From: Rufibacter sp. LB8
GTDB taxonomy: Bacteria; Bacteroidota; Bacteroidia; Cytophagales; Hymenobacteraceae
Length of the DNA stretch: 64,000 bases
Direction: 5' to 3'
Assembly (NCBI RefSeq): GCF_014876185.1
Contig: NZ_JADALJ010000002.1
Span: forward strand, 1 to 64,000
Position numbers and translations under genes: made by a program. Below, one piece after another: positions 43,537 through 52,006 of the stretch. Each line of letters opens with the position of its first letter. Positions within the stretch are counted from its first letter, which is position 1. The notes below the pieces were generated by a model. The model was not told where the DNA came from. It did not search any database and saw nothing but the letters and a program-made list of their open reading frames with translations.

Positions 43537-45804
43537 TTATAGCTGCTGCGCTTTCAAACGCAGGCTGTTAGCAACTACTGAAACCGAACTCAGCGCCATC
43601 GCCGCCCCGGCAATCATAGGGTCCAATAAGAAACCATAGAAAGGATAGAGCAAGCCAGCTGCGATTGGAATGCCGACGAGGTTATAGATAAAAGCCCAGA
43701 ATAAATTCTGCCGGATGGCATTCACGGTCAACCTGGATAACTTCAGGGCCTTCGGTAACAATTGCAAATCAGAGGTAATGAGAGTCATCTTGGCTACGTC
43801 AATGGCTATATCCGAACCTTTCCCCATTGCGATGCTTACATCTGCCTGCGCCAGTGCCTGAGAGTCATTAATCCCGTCCCCTACCATCCCTACGACTTTG
43901 CCTTGGCTTTGAAGAAGCTTCACAAAATCAGCCTTCTCGCTTGGCATTACCTCGGCTTGGAAATGCTGAATCCCCACCTGCCGGGCAACTGAAGCCGCCG
44001 TTCGGGCATTATCACCAGTCAGCATATAAACCTCGATTCCCCTTTGCTGCAGTAATTCAATCGCCTTAGCCGATGTCTCTTTCACTTTGTCGGCAATGGC
44101 CAAGATAGCCACTACCTCTCCCTCCTCTGCAAAATAGATCACGGTTTTGGCCGCCTCTGCCCAATTTTCGGCCACACTGGACAGTTCGCCTGAAACCGAT
44201 ATTTCCTCTGCAGCCATGTACTTAGGGCTGCCCACTAAGTAGAAGCGTCCCTGCCAGCTTGCCTTCACCCCTTTTCCGGTTACGCTATCGAACCCATCTA
44301 TCTCCACAGATGGGACCGCGCCTTCCCGCAGGTGGCGGGCTACGGCTTCCGCTAAAGGGTGCTCTGACAGCTGTTCCAGGGAGAAAAGCACGGATTGCAG
44401 TTCTTTGAAACGTGGGCGGGCTTCTTCCGACCAGAAAACATCCGTTACTACTGGCTTGCCTTCGGTAATGGTGCCGGTTTTATCTAGAATAACAGCATTC
44501 AGGCGGTGTGCCTGTTCCAAGCTCTCGGCATCTTTTATCAGGATACCATGTTCGGCTCCCTTCCCTACCCCTACCATGATAGCCGTGGGGGTGGCCAGAC
44601 CTAAAGCGCAGGGGCAGGCAATAACCAACACCGTTACGAAAGCCAGTAATCCTTGTGAAAGGCCGTTATCACCGCCTAAAAACAGCCAAGTAGCCAAAGT
44701 GACAAGAGCAAAAACAAACACAACGGGCACGAAAATCCCGGCTATTTTATCGACTAATTTCTGCACCGGGGCTTTAGAACCCTGGGCATCCTGCACTAAT
44801 TTAATGATTTGCGCTAAAAGAGTCTCACTGCCCACCTTTTCAGCCGTAAAGCGGAAGCTGCCTTTTTGGTTAATTGTTCCGGCAAACACTTTGTCTCCCA
44901 TTTTTTTGGAAACCGGCACCGGCTCCCCGCTTATCATCGATTCGTCAACATAAGAAGAGCCGGAGGACACTTCACCGTCTACCGGTACTTTTTCGCCGGA
45001 ACGCACGAGAAGAACATTTCCTTTCTGGATAGTTGAAATGGGCACTTCGCGTTCCTGGTCTCCCTCAACAAGCCAAACTGTTTTAGGCTGCAACCCGATC
45101 AGTTTTTTAATCGCTGAGGAGGTACTGGATTTTGCCCGCTCTTCCAGCAATTTTCCCAGCATAATAAAAACAATGACAACCGCAGCTGCCTCGAAATATA
45201 CGTGGGGATGTAAGTTCCGCGCATGCCAAAAACCCGGATTTACCGTATTGAAGACACTAAAAGCAAAAGCAGTACCGGTACTTAGAGCTACCAGCGTATC
45301 CATGTTGGCCTTGCCATGGCGGGCTTGCTTAAAGGCATTGACAAAGAAATTTCGCCCAAATACAAACAGTACCGGGGCGCTTAAAGCCATCATTATCCAA
45401 TTGCCATAAGGCATATCCATAAAGAACATCCCGATGACTACCACAGGCAACGTAAGTAGCCCCGCCATAACAGTCTTTCTTTTGAGCTCCCGGTAATGGT
45501 TCTGCTGGGTTTGCTCTTGGATTTCCTGGGCGTTTTCAGTGTCTATTATCAAGTCATACCCGACCGATTGAAGCGCCTTTTGCATATCCGTTACCTGCAC
45601 CTTCTCCGGATTATAGGTCACCTGTAAAGTCTGGGTCGCAAAGTTGACATTGGCCTGGGTAACGCCCGGCGTGCTGGCAACCATGGATTCCACACTAACC
45701 GCACAAGCTGCACAGGTCATGCCGGTAACTGGCATGGAAACCTGTGAAGCCACTCCCTCTGAAGCCAAAACCGGTGCTTGTGGAGCTTTTATATCATTTC
45801 CCAT
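43537..45804 (-). CDS. copA: CopA-type Cu(I) P-type ATPase (CPC)
   Basis: 755 residues. One N-terminal HMA domain with GMTCAAC (28-34), the CPC metal motif (397-399), DKTGT (Asp441), GDGINDSQAL, and eight membrane segments. This is the P1B-1 class that exports Cu(I) to the periplasm. A Bacteroidetes -7 element TAAATTTG (minus strand, 45838-45831) lies 26 nt upstream of the start. A decayed relative of the C-terminal end of such an ATPase is present at 48159-48391. Confidence 0.92.
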   Translation of the reverse strand: MGNDIKAPQAPVLASEGVASQVSMPVTGMTCAACAVSVESMVASTPGVTQANVNFATQTLQVTYNPEKVQVTDMQKALQSVGYDLIIDTENAQEIQEQTQQNHYRELKRKTVMAGLLTLPVVVIGMFFMDMPYGNWIMMALSAPVLFVFGRNFFVNAFKQARHGKANMDTLVALSTGTAFAFSVFNTVNPGFWHARNLHPHVYFEAAAVVIVFIMLGKLLEERAKSSTSSAIKKLIGLQPKTVWLVEGDQEREVPISTIQKGNVLLVRSGEKVPVDGEVSSGSSYVDESMISGEPVPVSKKMGDKVFAGTINQKGSFRFTAEKVGSETLLAQIIKLVQDAQGSKAPVQKLVDKIAGIFVPVVFVFALVTLATWLFLGGDNGLSQGLLAFVTVLVIACPCALGLATPTAIMVGVGKGAEHGILIKDAESLEQAHRLNAVILDKTGTITEGKPVVTDVFWSEEARPRFKELQSVLFSLEQLSEHPLAEAVARHLREGAVPSVEIDGFDSVTGKGVKASWQGRFYLVGSPKYMAAEEISVSGELSSVAENWAEAAKTVIYFAEEGEVVAILAIADKVKETSAKAIELLQQRGIEVYMLTGDNARTAASVARQVGIQHFQAEVMPSEKADFVKLLQSQGKVVGMVGDGINDSQALAQADVSIAMGKGSDIAIDVAKMTLITSDLQLLPKALKLSRLTVNAIRQNLFWAFIYNLVGIPIAAGLLYPFYGFLLDPMIAGAAMALSSVSVVANSLRLKAQQL

Positions 45805-45830
45805 ATAGTTTTATCATTATTTCTTCTTAT

Positions 45831-45838
45831 CAAATTTA
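45831..45838 (-). promoter_or_regulatory. Bacteroidetes -7 promoter element of the CopA gene
   Basis: TAAATTTG on the minus strand matches TAnnTTTG exactly, 26 nt upstream of the CopA start codon. A matching -33 TTG at standard spacing is not obvious. Confidence 0.45.
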
Positions 45839-46026
45839 CGGCTGACCCAAGATGAAGTCGTTACAGAATTTGGGAAAAGAGTAATATGTTTTTGCGGTAC
45901 CATACAAACAACCGACTCTTAGATATTATATATAAAGAGTGGATGGGAAATTAGAATAGAGAGTTGTTAAAGAGAAAAGCATGCTTATAAATTAATTTAA
46001 CATAATTTTCTAGATAACACACATCC

Positions 46027-46079
46027 ACCCCTATTTTACAAATCAGGAACGTTCGTTGCTGATTTGTAAAATAGGGGGT
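46027..46079. repeat. Long near-perfect inverted repeat upstream of serine recombinase
   Basis: ACCCCTATTTTACAAATCAG (46027-46046) and CTGATTTGTAAAATAGGGG plus GT (46059-46079) pair over 19 bp without mismatch, with a 12-nt spacer GAACGTTCGTTG. It lies 104 nt before the recombinase start. It could be a recombination site, an operator, or a strong terminator. The rest of 45839-46182 holds no gene. Confidence 0.6.
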
Positions 46080-46182
46080 AACTTAGCAAAAAGTAAAATT
46101 AAAAGGGCGGCAGGGGAGAAAAGCCATATGTTTTTGCAGTTGCAAAACAGCACCTGAAATTCCAGCTGCCACTCTTATATAT

Positions 46183-46905
46183 ATGGAGTATCAGAAGTAC
46201 ATCGCCTACTACCGGGTATCAACCGTCAAGCAGGGCAGGAGCGGCCTGGGTCTGGAGGCCCAGCGCGCCGCCGTCATCTCCTTCACCAAAAACCCGGACG
46301 GTATCATTCGGGAGTTCACCGAGCATGAGTCGGGCAAGAACGACGACCGCCCGCTTCTGGAGCAAGCGATACTGGCGGCGAAAAAGCAAAATGCCACTTT
46401 GATCATCGCCAAGCTGGACCGGCTGAGCAGGGAGGGGGCCTTCCTTTTCCAGCTTAAGAAAAGGGTGGAGAAGAACAACATCAACTGGCTGTGCCTGGAC
46501 ATCCCTGAGATGAATACGCTCAACATCGGTATATGGGGAACCATGGCCCAGCACGAGCGGGAGCAGATAAGCAAGCGCACCAAGGCGGCGCTCCAAGCGC
46601 TGAAAGCGCGGGGCCGGAAATTGGGCAACCTGGATAACCTGACCGATACCGGCCGGGAACTTGGGGTGGAGGCCATCAAGAAAAAAGCCGCGGACAATGA
46701 TAATAATCGAAGAGCGGCCGAGCTGATCCGTCTTTATAAGGAGCAAAAGCTGACCTGGCTGGCCATTGCCGGGAAACTGAACCAATCCGGTTTCAAGGCA
46801 AGCAGAGGAGGGGAGTTTCAGGCTGTTCAGGCACAGAGGATCTTTAATCGATATTGTACGGAAGACTTAAAAGAGCCTTCCTCTTTTTCTAACATGTCTG
46901 GATAA
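46183..46905 (+). CDS. Serine recombinase (resolvase/invertase family)
   Basis: 240 residues with the resolvase N-terminal domain: AYYRVSTVKQGRSGLGLEAQ (catalytic Ser in RVST), the LDRLSREG segment and EREQISKRTKAAL on the long E helix, followed by a C-terminal HTH-like region (LTWLAIAGKLNQSGFKASRGG). Such enzymes resolve cointegrates, invert DNA or excise small elements. It borders a zone of gene relics. No target element was identified with certainty; the palindrome at 46027 is a candidate site. Confidence 0.85.
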   Translation: MEYQKYIAYYRVSTVKQGRSGLGLEAQRAAVISFTKNPDGIIREFTEHESGKNDDRPLLEQAILAAKKQNATLIIAKLDRLSREGAFLFQLKKRVEKNNINWLCLDIPEMNTLNIGIWGTMAQHEREQISKRTKAALQALKARGRKLGNLDNLTDTGRELGVEAIKKKAADNDNNRRAAELIRLYKEQKLTWLAIAGKLNQSGFKASRGGEFQAVQAQRIFNRYCTEDLKEPSSFSNMSG

Positions 46906-47405
46906 GGAGAAAAGTCTGATTATGCTACGTCAGCTATTCGTTTCCCACTCTTCAACCCCAATAGCTCCCTTATAATCACGTTGCTCTATTTTTCAAACCA
47001 ATAAATAGAAAAAATCCGTGCAATTGGTCTTGTGCCTTTTGTCAACCTGATAGAAGGCTTTTTATTCTAGAAATCTTGGAAGGTGCTTTACAAATAGACG
47101 CTGTTTGAAAACTTCAACTGTTTGTACCGTAACCAGAACAGGTTTTCTGCTGAACATAACCTTCTTTCTTAGTCGGCTTTCAGAAAATTGCGCAGTAAGC
47201 GTAAGGCAAAGATCGGTCTAAGTGTAAGGTTCAATACCCGCCTTCCCCATGATAGCAAGACCTTTAATACAAGCACCTCATTTAAAACTAGACATTGACA
47301 TCTCCTCAGGATATCTTACTTAATAAAGTGTGACAGGCCCCATTATAAATCTCCAGCTCATTGTTTTCTTTAAGCACCATCACCGATACTTAATACCTTT
47401 GGCAT
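46906..47405 (+). other. 500-nt region without recognisable gene
   Basis: Frames are short in all six readings. TACCTTTG (47394-47401) fits the -7 promoter consensus but is immediately in front of the decayed regulator. Probably decayed DNA. Confidence 0.4.
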
Positions 47406-47967
47406 ATGCACCTCATGGTTAAAAATATGGTCTGACCCGCTGTTGTAACATCAGTTGGAGAAATTCTAAAGAAGAATAAACTGCAGGCAAGCTATGTGCG
47501 GCTGGGTGAGGTGGGGCTGACCGAGGAACCATTCAATGACCAACTGCAGCAGCTTGCTTAAGATTTGAAAGCAATGGGCTTTGAATTGCTGGACGACCAT
47601 AAAAACAGATGATGGAACAGGTCAAAAGCCTACTTATCCCGAAAGTGCGGTCCGGAAGGATAGAGGAGCATTTTATGATAAGTAAATACTGGGGCGAAAA
47701 TATCTATAGGGACTACTCTGCTATCAGCAAGTTGTTCTCGGAGGTGGAGGGCATCAAAATTGAGCAGTTCTTCATCCTGCAGAAGACTGAGAAAAAACAA
47801 AGCTGCTGGCCTACAATGGGGAGACGCTGAGCCAAATCGCTTTTAACCTGGGGTGTAGCAACATCCAGAACCTCTCCAACCAGTTCAAGAAGATTGCCGG
47901 CATTACCCCATCCCAGTTCAAGCTACTCGGCTTGCCTCTCCTCAGACCCATAGACAGCCTCACATAA
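47406..47967 (+). pseudogene. Decayed CxxC-AraC regulator
   Basis: Pieces in different frames line up with the intact regulators: HLMVKNMV then TGA exactly where the first Cys of CxxC should be; ASYVRLGEVGLTEEP; a second stop; DLKAMGFELLDDHKNR; then, after a frameshift, MEQVKSLL and YWGENIYRDYSAISKLFSEVEGIKIEQFFILQ; after another frameshift, GETLSQIAFNLGCSNIQNLSNQFK and AGITPSQF to TAA 47965-47967. At least two nonsense changes and two frameshifts. Confidence 0.85.
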
Positions 47968-48158
47968 AAGGGCTGACACGGATACTTATTATTTCATCCG
48001 TAGAGTAATCTATACATCTTTTCAAAATTATGTACAGCCTACACTTTGCATAAATGGCACCTTTGTTTTGTCTCAATGGAAAAACATGGAAGAGACAAAG
48101 AAAATAGGCAAACCATCCAACCTTCCGCTATCCGGGTGGAAAGCGAGCACTGCGCCCG

Positions 48159-48391
48159 GATGCCCTGATCGATGACAAAGGGCTCGCCAAGATGACCATT
48201 ATTCCCTCTGAGCTATCCAAGATACCGAAGGCCATCAGACTCCCCCAAAAGACGTTGCAACCATCAGGCAGAACCTATTCTGGGCTTTTATCTAAAACGT
48301 CAACGGATACCCTTGGTAGCGGGCGACAATGGCCTTGAGCAGTGTCAGCGTGGTGAGCTACAGTTTGCGCTTGAAATGGCTGAAACTGTAG
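48159..48391 (+). pseudogene. Relic of the C-terminal end of a CopA-type ATPase
   Basis: DALIDDKGLAKMTIIPSELS and KIPKAIRL (from 48159) align with DIAIDVAKMTLITSDLQLLPKALKL of the intact CopA. After a shift, RQNLFWAFI ends at a TAA; after a deletion, ATMALSSVSVVSYSLRLK (from about 48325) matches AAMALSSVSVVANSLRLK, ending at TAG 48389-48391. The middle transmembrane segment is lost. A 16-bp perfect inverted repeat, TGGTGAGCTACAGTTT (48351-48366) / AAACTGTAGCTCACCA (48383-48398), spans its end. Confidence 0.8.
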
Positions 48392-48451
48392 CTCACCAAT
48401 ATAGTATAAATCTTTTCCAAAATACTGTAACATCCTTAGGGATTACATAGG

Positions 48452-48459
48452 TAATTTTG
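48452..48459 (+). promoter_or_regulatory. Bacteroidetes -7 promoter element of the HMA gene
   Basis: TAATTTTG, in the context GGTAATTTTGCAG, fits TAnnTTTG and lies 29 nt before the HMA start. The same GGTAATTTTG occurs at 34551-34560 before another HMA-like gene. Confidence 0.45.
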
Positions 48460-48488
48460 CAGTGTTAGAACCAAAGAAACAAACAGCT

Positions 48489-48701
48489 ATGAAGACGCTA
48501 GAGTTAAAAACAAATATCATGTGCGGTTCATGTATTGCCAAAGCGACGCCTTCTCTCAATGAGGCGATCGGCGAGGGCAGTTGGCGAGTAGATACCCAAA
48601 GTCCGAAGAAAATCCTTTCTGTGACCAGCGATAAACTGAGTGAGGAAGAAGTGATCAAGGCCGTAGAAAAATCAGGTTACAAGGCTGAAAAGCTTTCCTA
48701 A
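48489..48701 (+). CDS. Small HMA metallochaperone (CopZ-like), 2
   Basis: 70 residues from ATG 48489. HMA domain with MCGSC (TNIMCGSCIAKATP) and ending VEKSGYKAEKLS. Close to the 41054 protein. Followed by a tiny di-Cys membrane ORF and a TRASH-like lipoprotein, so it appears to head a small copper-handling operon just ahead of efflux module copy 2. Confidence 0.82.
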   Translation: MKTLELKTNIMCGSCIAKATPSLNEAIGEGSWRVDTQSPKKILSVTSDKLSEEEVIKAVEKSGYKAEKLS

Positions 48702-48718
48702 GCCAAAGAACCATATAG

Positions 48719-48847
48719 GTGAGGGATTGCTGTAAAACGGGCGATGAACAACCCGCAAAGAAGTGGTATAAATGGGCGAGATGGCTAATCTATGTGGCTG
48801 TAGCGCTAGTATTTTTCTTTGTAGTACTAAGGCAGATTGAATATTAA
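48719..48847 (+). CDS. Tiny di-Cys single-pass membrane protein
   Basis: 42 residues from GTG 48719, the only possible start because TAG (48716-48718) precedes it in frame. It reads MRDCCKTGDEQPAKKW, a basic/aromatic segment, and one membrane helix (LIYVAVALVFFFVVL). A CC pair next to a short membrane anchor suggests a small metal-binding membrane peptide working with the HMA protein 18 nt upstream (inference). The GTG start and small size make the call tentative. Confidence 0.5.
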   Translation: MRDCCKTGDEQPAKKWYKWARWLIYVAVALVFFFVVLRQIEY

Positions 48848-48871
48848 TCTTTTGATACCTAAAACAAAATA

Positions 48872-49327
48872 ATGAGAGTAATAACTTTTCTCCCTTCAGT
48901 TTTTGTTGTACTTGTACTGACTTCCTGTTTGTCTGGGCAAGAATCAAATCAACCTGAAGAAGTGGTTTCAACGATGGGTCGTACAGATTTAAAGTCTGGC
49001 CCAAAAGCACTTGGTCAGAATGAACAACTACAACCGACTATGACAGTAGAGGGATTACCCAAAGACCTTGTCTGTATGGTGAATGATGCCTATATGGGGA
49101 AGAAACAACTCCCCATTAAGTTTGAAGGAAGAATGTACTACGGTTGCTGCGAGATGTGTGTAAAAAATATCATGTCCGACCGCAAGGTTCGTGTAGGCCT
49201 AGACCCAGTGTCAGGGCAGGAAGTGGACAAATCCAATGCGTTTATAGCTTTGAAAGAGGGTGCCATTGATGATGAAGTTATTTACTTTGAATCAGAAGCA
49301 AACTATAAACAATATATTGAAAAGTGA
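48872..49327 (+). CDS. Lipoprotein with TRASH/YHS-like Cys motif, 2
   Basis: 151 residues, lipoprotein signal ending at TSC, domain with VCMVNDAYMGKKQLPIKF and YYGCCEMCVKNI. Paralogue of 18754-19179: the copper domain is similar but the linker after the lipobox differs. It lies upstream of module copy 2, whereas the other paralogue lies downstream of copy 1, showing rearranged flanks. Confidence 0.7.
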   Translation: MRVITFLPSVFVVLVLTSCLSGQESNQPEEVVSTMGRTDLKSGPKALGQNEQLQPTMTVEGLPKDLVCMVNDAYMGKKQLPIKFEGRMYYGCCEMCVKNIMSDRKVRVGLDPVSGQEVDKSNAFIALKEGAIDDEVIYFESEANYKQYIEK

Positions 49328-49512
49328 TATTTAAAGTAATAGACACAGGGGTACTAAATGGGCTTACATCATTACGGATACAGCTTTTTATCAATTTTTG
49401 GCACTGTTTCTTTAAGCAGTCAACATTAATCCAGTAATGTATTGACATTGAGGCTTTACCTAATTGTATAAACTATAAAAATATATATAATTAGATAATG
49501 CATAATAATTTT

Positions 49513-49520
49513 TATCTTTG
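49513..49520 (+). promoter_or_regulatory. Bacteroidetes -7 promoter element of efflux module copy 2
   Basis: TATCTTTG, followed by CACAAAG, matches TAnnTTTG exactly, 73 nt ahead of the HYC_CC_PP start, parallel to copy 1. Confidence 0.6.
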
Positions 49521-49592
49521 CACAAAGAACTTGGCTAGTCTGACAACAATTCTGGCCGGCTAACGTTTTGGCACTGAATCAAATCCCACAGG

Positions 49593-49988
49593 ATGACCTT
49601 ACTACAGAGATTCATACACCTTAGCCTGATCGTTGCCATCTCAATGGCCACGATGGGGTTCCGCGTGGCCGGGTCTCAATGTTCAGGGGGTAAAGATGCT
49701 GAGATAGGCTTTTTTGCAGAACCAAGCTGTTGCTGTAAAGAGGGTTCGAAAGGCCCGATGAAGTCCTGTGGTGACTTCTCCTGTGTGATGCCCAGAGGTG
49801 CGACAGCCCAAGCCAGCTTTAACTCTCCTTCCCAACAGGTTGTCCAGATAGCGAATGTGCCCGTAAGCTTTCCAAGCTTTACCGAAACCATCCGCCCGGT
49901 TATCCTGGAATCCATTCCCCATGTTACCCTGCCCCCGCCCATCTCCGGGCGAGACATTGGCATCCTGCATCAGACTTTCCTTATTTGA
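49593..49988 (+). CDS. HYC_CC_PP family small metal-associated protein, copy 2
   Basis: 131 residues, same length and motif order as copy 1: membrane/signal segment, QCS (copy 1 has HCS), CCC cluster, CGDFSC, and PPPISGRDIGILHQTFLI. The first motif's His is replaced by Gln, so the HxC ligand is weaker here. This is the most diverged protein of the duplicated set. Confidence 0.75.
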   Translation: MTLLQRFIHLSLIVAISMATMGFRVAGSQCSGGKDAEIGFFAEPSCCCKEGSKGPMKSCGDFSCVMPRGATAQASFNSPSQQVVQIANVPVSFPSFTETIRPVILESIPHVTLPPPISGRDIGILHQTFLI

Positions 49989-50320
49989 TTTCCTTTCTTT
50001 TTAGAAGCCGCGCCTAACCTTTCTATTGGGCTGCCTTCTATCCTGTAAATTCGATTCAGCGATCTAGATCAGAGCGATTGGCTTCCTTGGCCGATATGTA
50101 ATCTGACGTTTAAAGGCGTTGCTTTTACCCCTGCCTCTAAGGGGCAATGATGTCCTGATTCCGGAATTTACGGCCTTATCTTCTTATAACCCTTGCCAGA
50201 TAGAGTCCCTTCAGTTTAGAACCACTGAGGCTGACTCCTGTCTATTTTTATTGTTTGCAGAGCGCTTTTGGGCCCTGTAGGCTAAGTCTGTGTTTTTTAA
50301 ACTTCCAACCATACCTTTTT
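49989..50320 (+). promoter_or_regulatory. Conserved non-coding leader, copy 2
   Basis: No gene preferred; an in-frame upstream start at 50255 for the lipoprotein lacks a signal peptide. The block CTTCTATCCTGTAAATTC (50035-50052) is identical to copy 1, and GTAAATTC (50045-50052) can pair with GAATTTAC (50164-50171), equivalent to the pairing in copy 1. Confidence 0.4.
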
Positions 50321-50602
50321 ATGAAAACTCTGAAAGTAACCATTGCATTGGCCTTCTTCGGCGTGACTTTATTCTCATCATGCGACAGCTCTGGAACTGA
50401 GCAGAAAACAGCCGAGGGGACAACCTCAGAGGCACAGGTGGCGGGCGTTACCTACACATGCCCCATGCACCCGGAAGTGGTGAGCGATGTGAAGGGCAAG
50501 TGCCCTAAGTGCGGCATGTTCCTAGAGGAGGTGAAGCCAGGCGAAAAGCTGGATTCTGCCGCCGCTGCCCAACAGCACCATGAGGGCGAAGAGCAACACT
50601 AA
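50321..50602 (+). CDS. Lipoprotein with heavy-metal-binding domain (HMBD), copy 2
   Basis: 93 residues from ATG 50321, giving a lipoprotein signal ending at SSC. The HMBD (YTCPMHPEVV...CPKCGMFL) and the His-rich tail are almost identical to copy 1, while the signal peptide differs. Same place in the operon. Confidence 0.85.
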   Translation: MKTLKVTIALAFFGVTLFSSCDSSGTEQKTAEGTTSEAQVAGVTYTCPMHPEVVSDVKGKCPKCGMFLEEVKPGEKLDSAAAAQQHHEGEEQH

Positions 50603-50653
50603 TCGCTTTTGATTTAATGGTTAAACCGTAAGGTGAGACCAAAGCGTTTATGC

Positions 50654-50691
50654 CGTTTTTGGGGTGTTTTACAGAAAACACCCCAAAAACG
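50654..50691 (+). promoter_or_regulatory. Intercistronic hairpin before cusA, copy 2
   Basis: CGTTTTTGGGGTGTTTT (50654-50670) and AAAACACCCCAAAAACG (50675-50691) form a perfect 17-bp stem with a 4-nt loop. The core TTTTGGGG/CCCCAAAA is shared with copy 1 but stem length and flanks differ, so pairing rather than exact sequence is preserved. No T-run. Confidence 0.6.
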
Positions 50692-50725
50692 CATGGCAAA
50701 TGATGCCAAATAACTTACCTATTTT

Positions 50726-52006
50726 ATGATTGGCAAATTAATTTCCTTTTCCCTCCGCAACCGGATGATTGTCCTGCTTATTGCGGCAGGCATGTTTGGT
50801 TGGGGAGTCTATTCAGTCACCACCAGTAAGGTAGACGCCATCCCTGACCTCTCAGAGAACCAGGTGATTGTGTTCACAGAGTGGATGGGCCGCAGCCCGC
50901 AGATCATAGAGGACCAGGTGACTTACCCGCTGGTGACCAACCTGCAGGGCATGCCGCAGGTCAAGTATGTGCGGGGCGTCTCCATGTTCGGGATGAGCTT
51001 CATCTACATCATCTTTGATGATAAAACAGATATCTACTGGGCGCGGGAACGGGTGCTGGAGCGCCTCAACTACGCCAACCGCCTTTTGCCGGAGGGGGCA
51101 ATTCCTACTTTAGGGCCAGACGGTACCGGTGTGGGGCACATTCTCTGGTACACCCTGGACGCCTCAGGTATGGACCTTGGCGAGCAGCGCGCGGTGCAGG
51201 ACTGGTATGTGAAGTTCGCGCTGCAGAACGTGCCGGGTGTGAGTGAGATCGCCTCCTTCGGTGGTTTTCAGAAGCAGTACCAAATCACCATTGACCCCAA
51301 TAAACTCACCTATTACAACCTATCCGTGCCGCAGGTGATGGCCGCCGTGCGGGCCAATAACAATGAGAGCGGTGGCCGCAAGTTTGAGATGAGCGACATC
51401 GGCTACATCATCAAGACAACGGGCTATCTGCAGTCCATGGAGGAGATAGAGAGCATTCCCATCACCACCCAAAATACCATACCCGTGAGTGTGCGTGACG
51501 TGGCCACCGTGCAGATGACGGGGGAAAGCCGCCTGGGCATTTTTGACCTGAACGGCGAGGGTGAGGCCGTGGGCGGTATTGTGGTGATGCGCTACGGTGA
51601 GAATGCCGAGGAGGTGATCAGGAACGTGAAAGCCAAGATGGAAGAGGTCTCAGCGGGTCTGCCGAAGGGGGTCAAGTTCAACATCGTCTATGACCGCAGC
51701 GGGCTCATCAATGAATCTGTGGATTCTATCAAAACTACATTGATAGAAGAGATGCTGGTGGCCTCTGCCATTGTGTTCTTGTTCCTATTCCATTGGCGCA
51801 GTGCCTTGATCATCATCATTCAACTGCCGCTTTCCATTGCCATCGGCTTTATTCTGTTGAATGCCTTTGACATCACCTCCAACATTATGTCCCTGACTGG
51901 GATCGCCCTGTCTATCGGGGTGATTGTAGACGATGCCATTGTGATGGTAGAAAACGCATATCGGCACCTAGCCGATGCCCAAATAGAAGAAGAGAACCAT
52001 GGATAA
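50726..52006 (+). CDS. cusA: CusA/CzcA-type RND efflux pump, N-terminal half, copy 2
   Basis: 426 residues, differing from copy 1 at only about eight positions (for example GWGVYS, DDKTD, LDASG, AFDITS), while many third codon positions differ. Ends EEENHG at the same place after TM4, overlapping the second half by 8 nt. Low protein change with high silent change means both halves are under selection to stay functional. Confidence 0.88.
   Translation: MIGKLISFSLRNRMIVLLIAAGMFGWGVYSVTTSKVDAIPDLSENQVIVFTEWMGRSPQIIEDQVTYPLVTNLQGMPQVKYVRGVSMFGMSFIYIIFDDKTDIYWARERVLERLNYANRLLPEGAIPTLGPDGTGVGHILWYTLDASGMDLGEQRAVQDWYVKFALQNVPGVSEIASFGGFQKQYQITIDPNKLTYYNLSVPQVMAAVRANNNESGGRKFEMSDIGYIIKTTGYLQSMEEIESIPITTQNTIPVSVRDVATVQMTGESRLGIFDLNGEGEAVGGIVVMRYGENAEEVIRNVKAKMEEVSAGLPKGVKFNIVYDRSGLINESVDSIKTTLIEEMLVASAIVFLFLFHWRSALIIIIQLPLSIAIGFILLNAFDITSNIMSLTGIALSIGVIVDDAIVMVENAYRHLADAQIEEENHG

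Noticed and set aside
47416-47430. TGA at the Cys position read as selenocysteine
   Set aside because: The second Cys of the motif is also absent and further stops and frameshifts follow, so this is a decayed gene.
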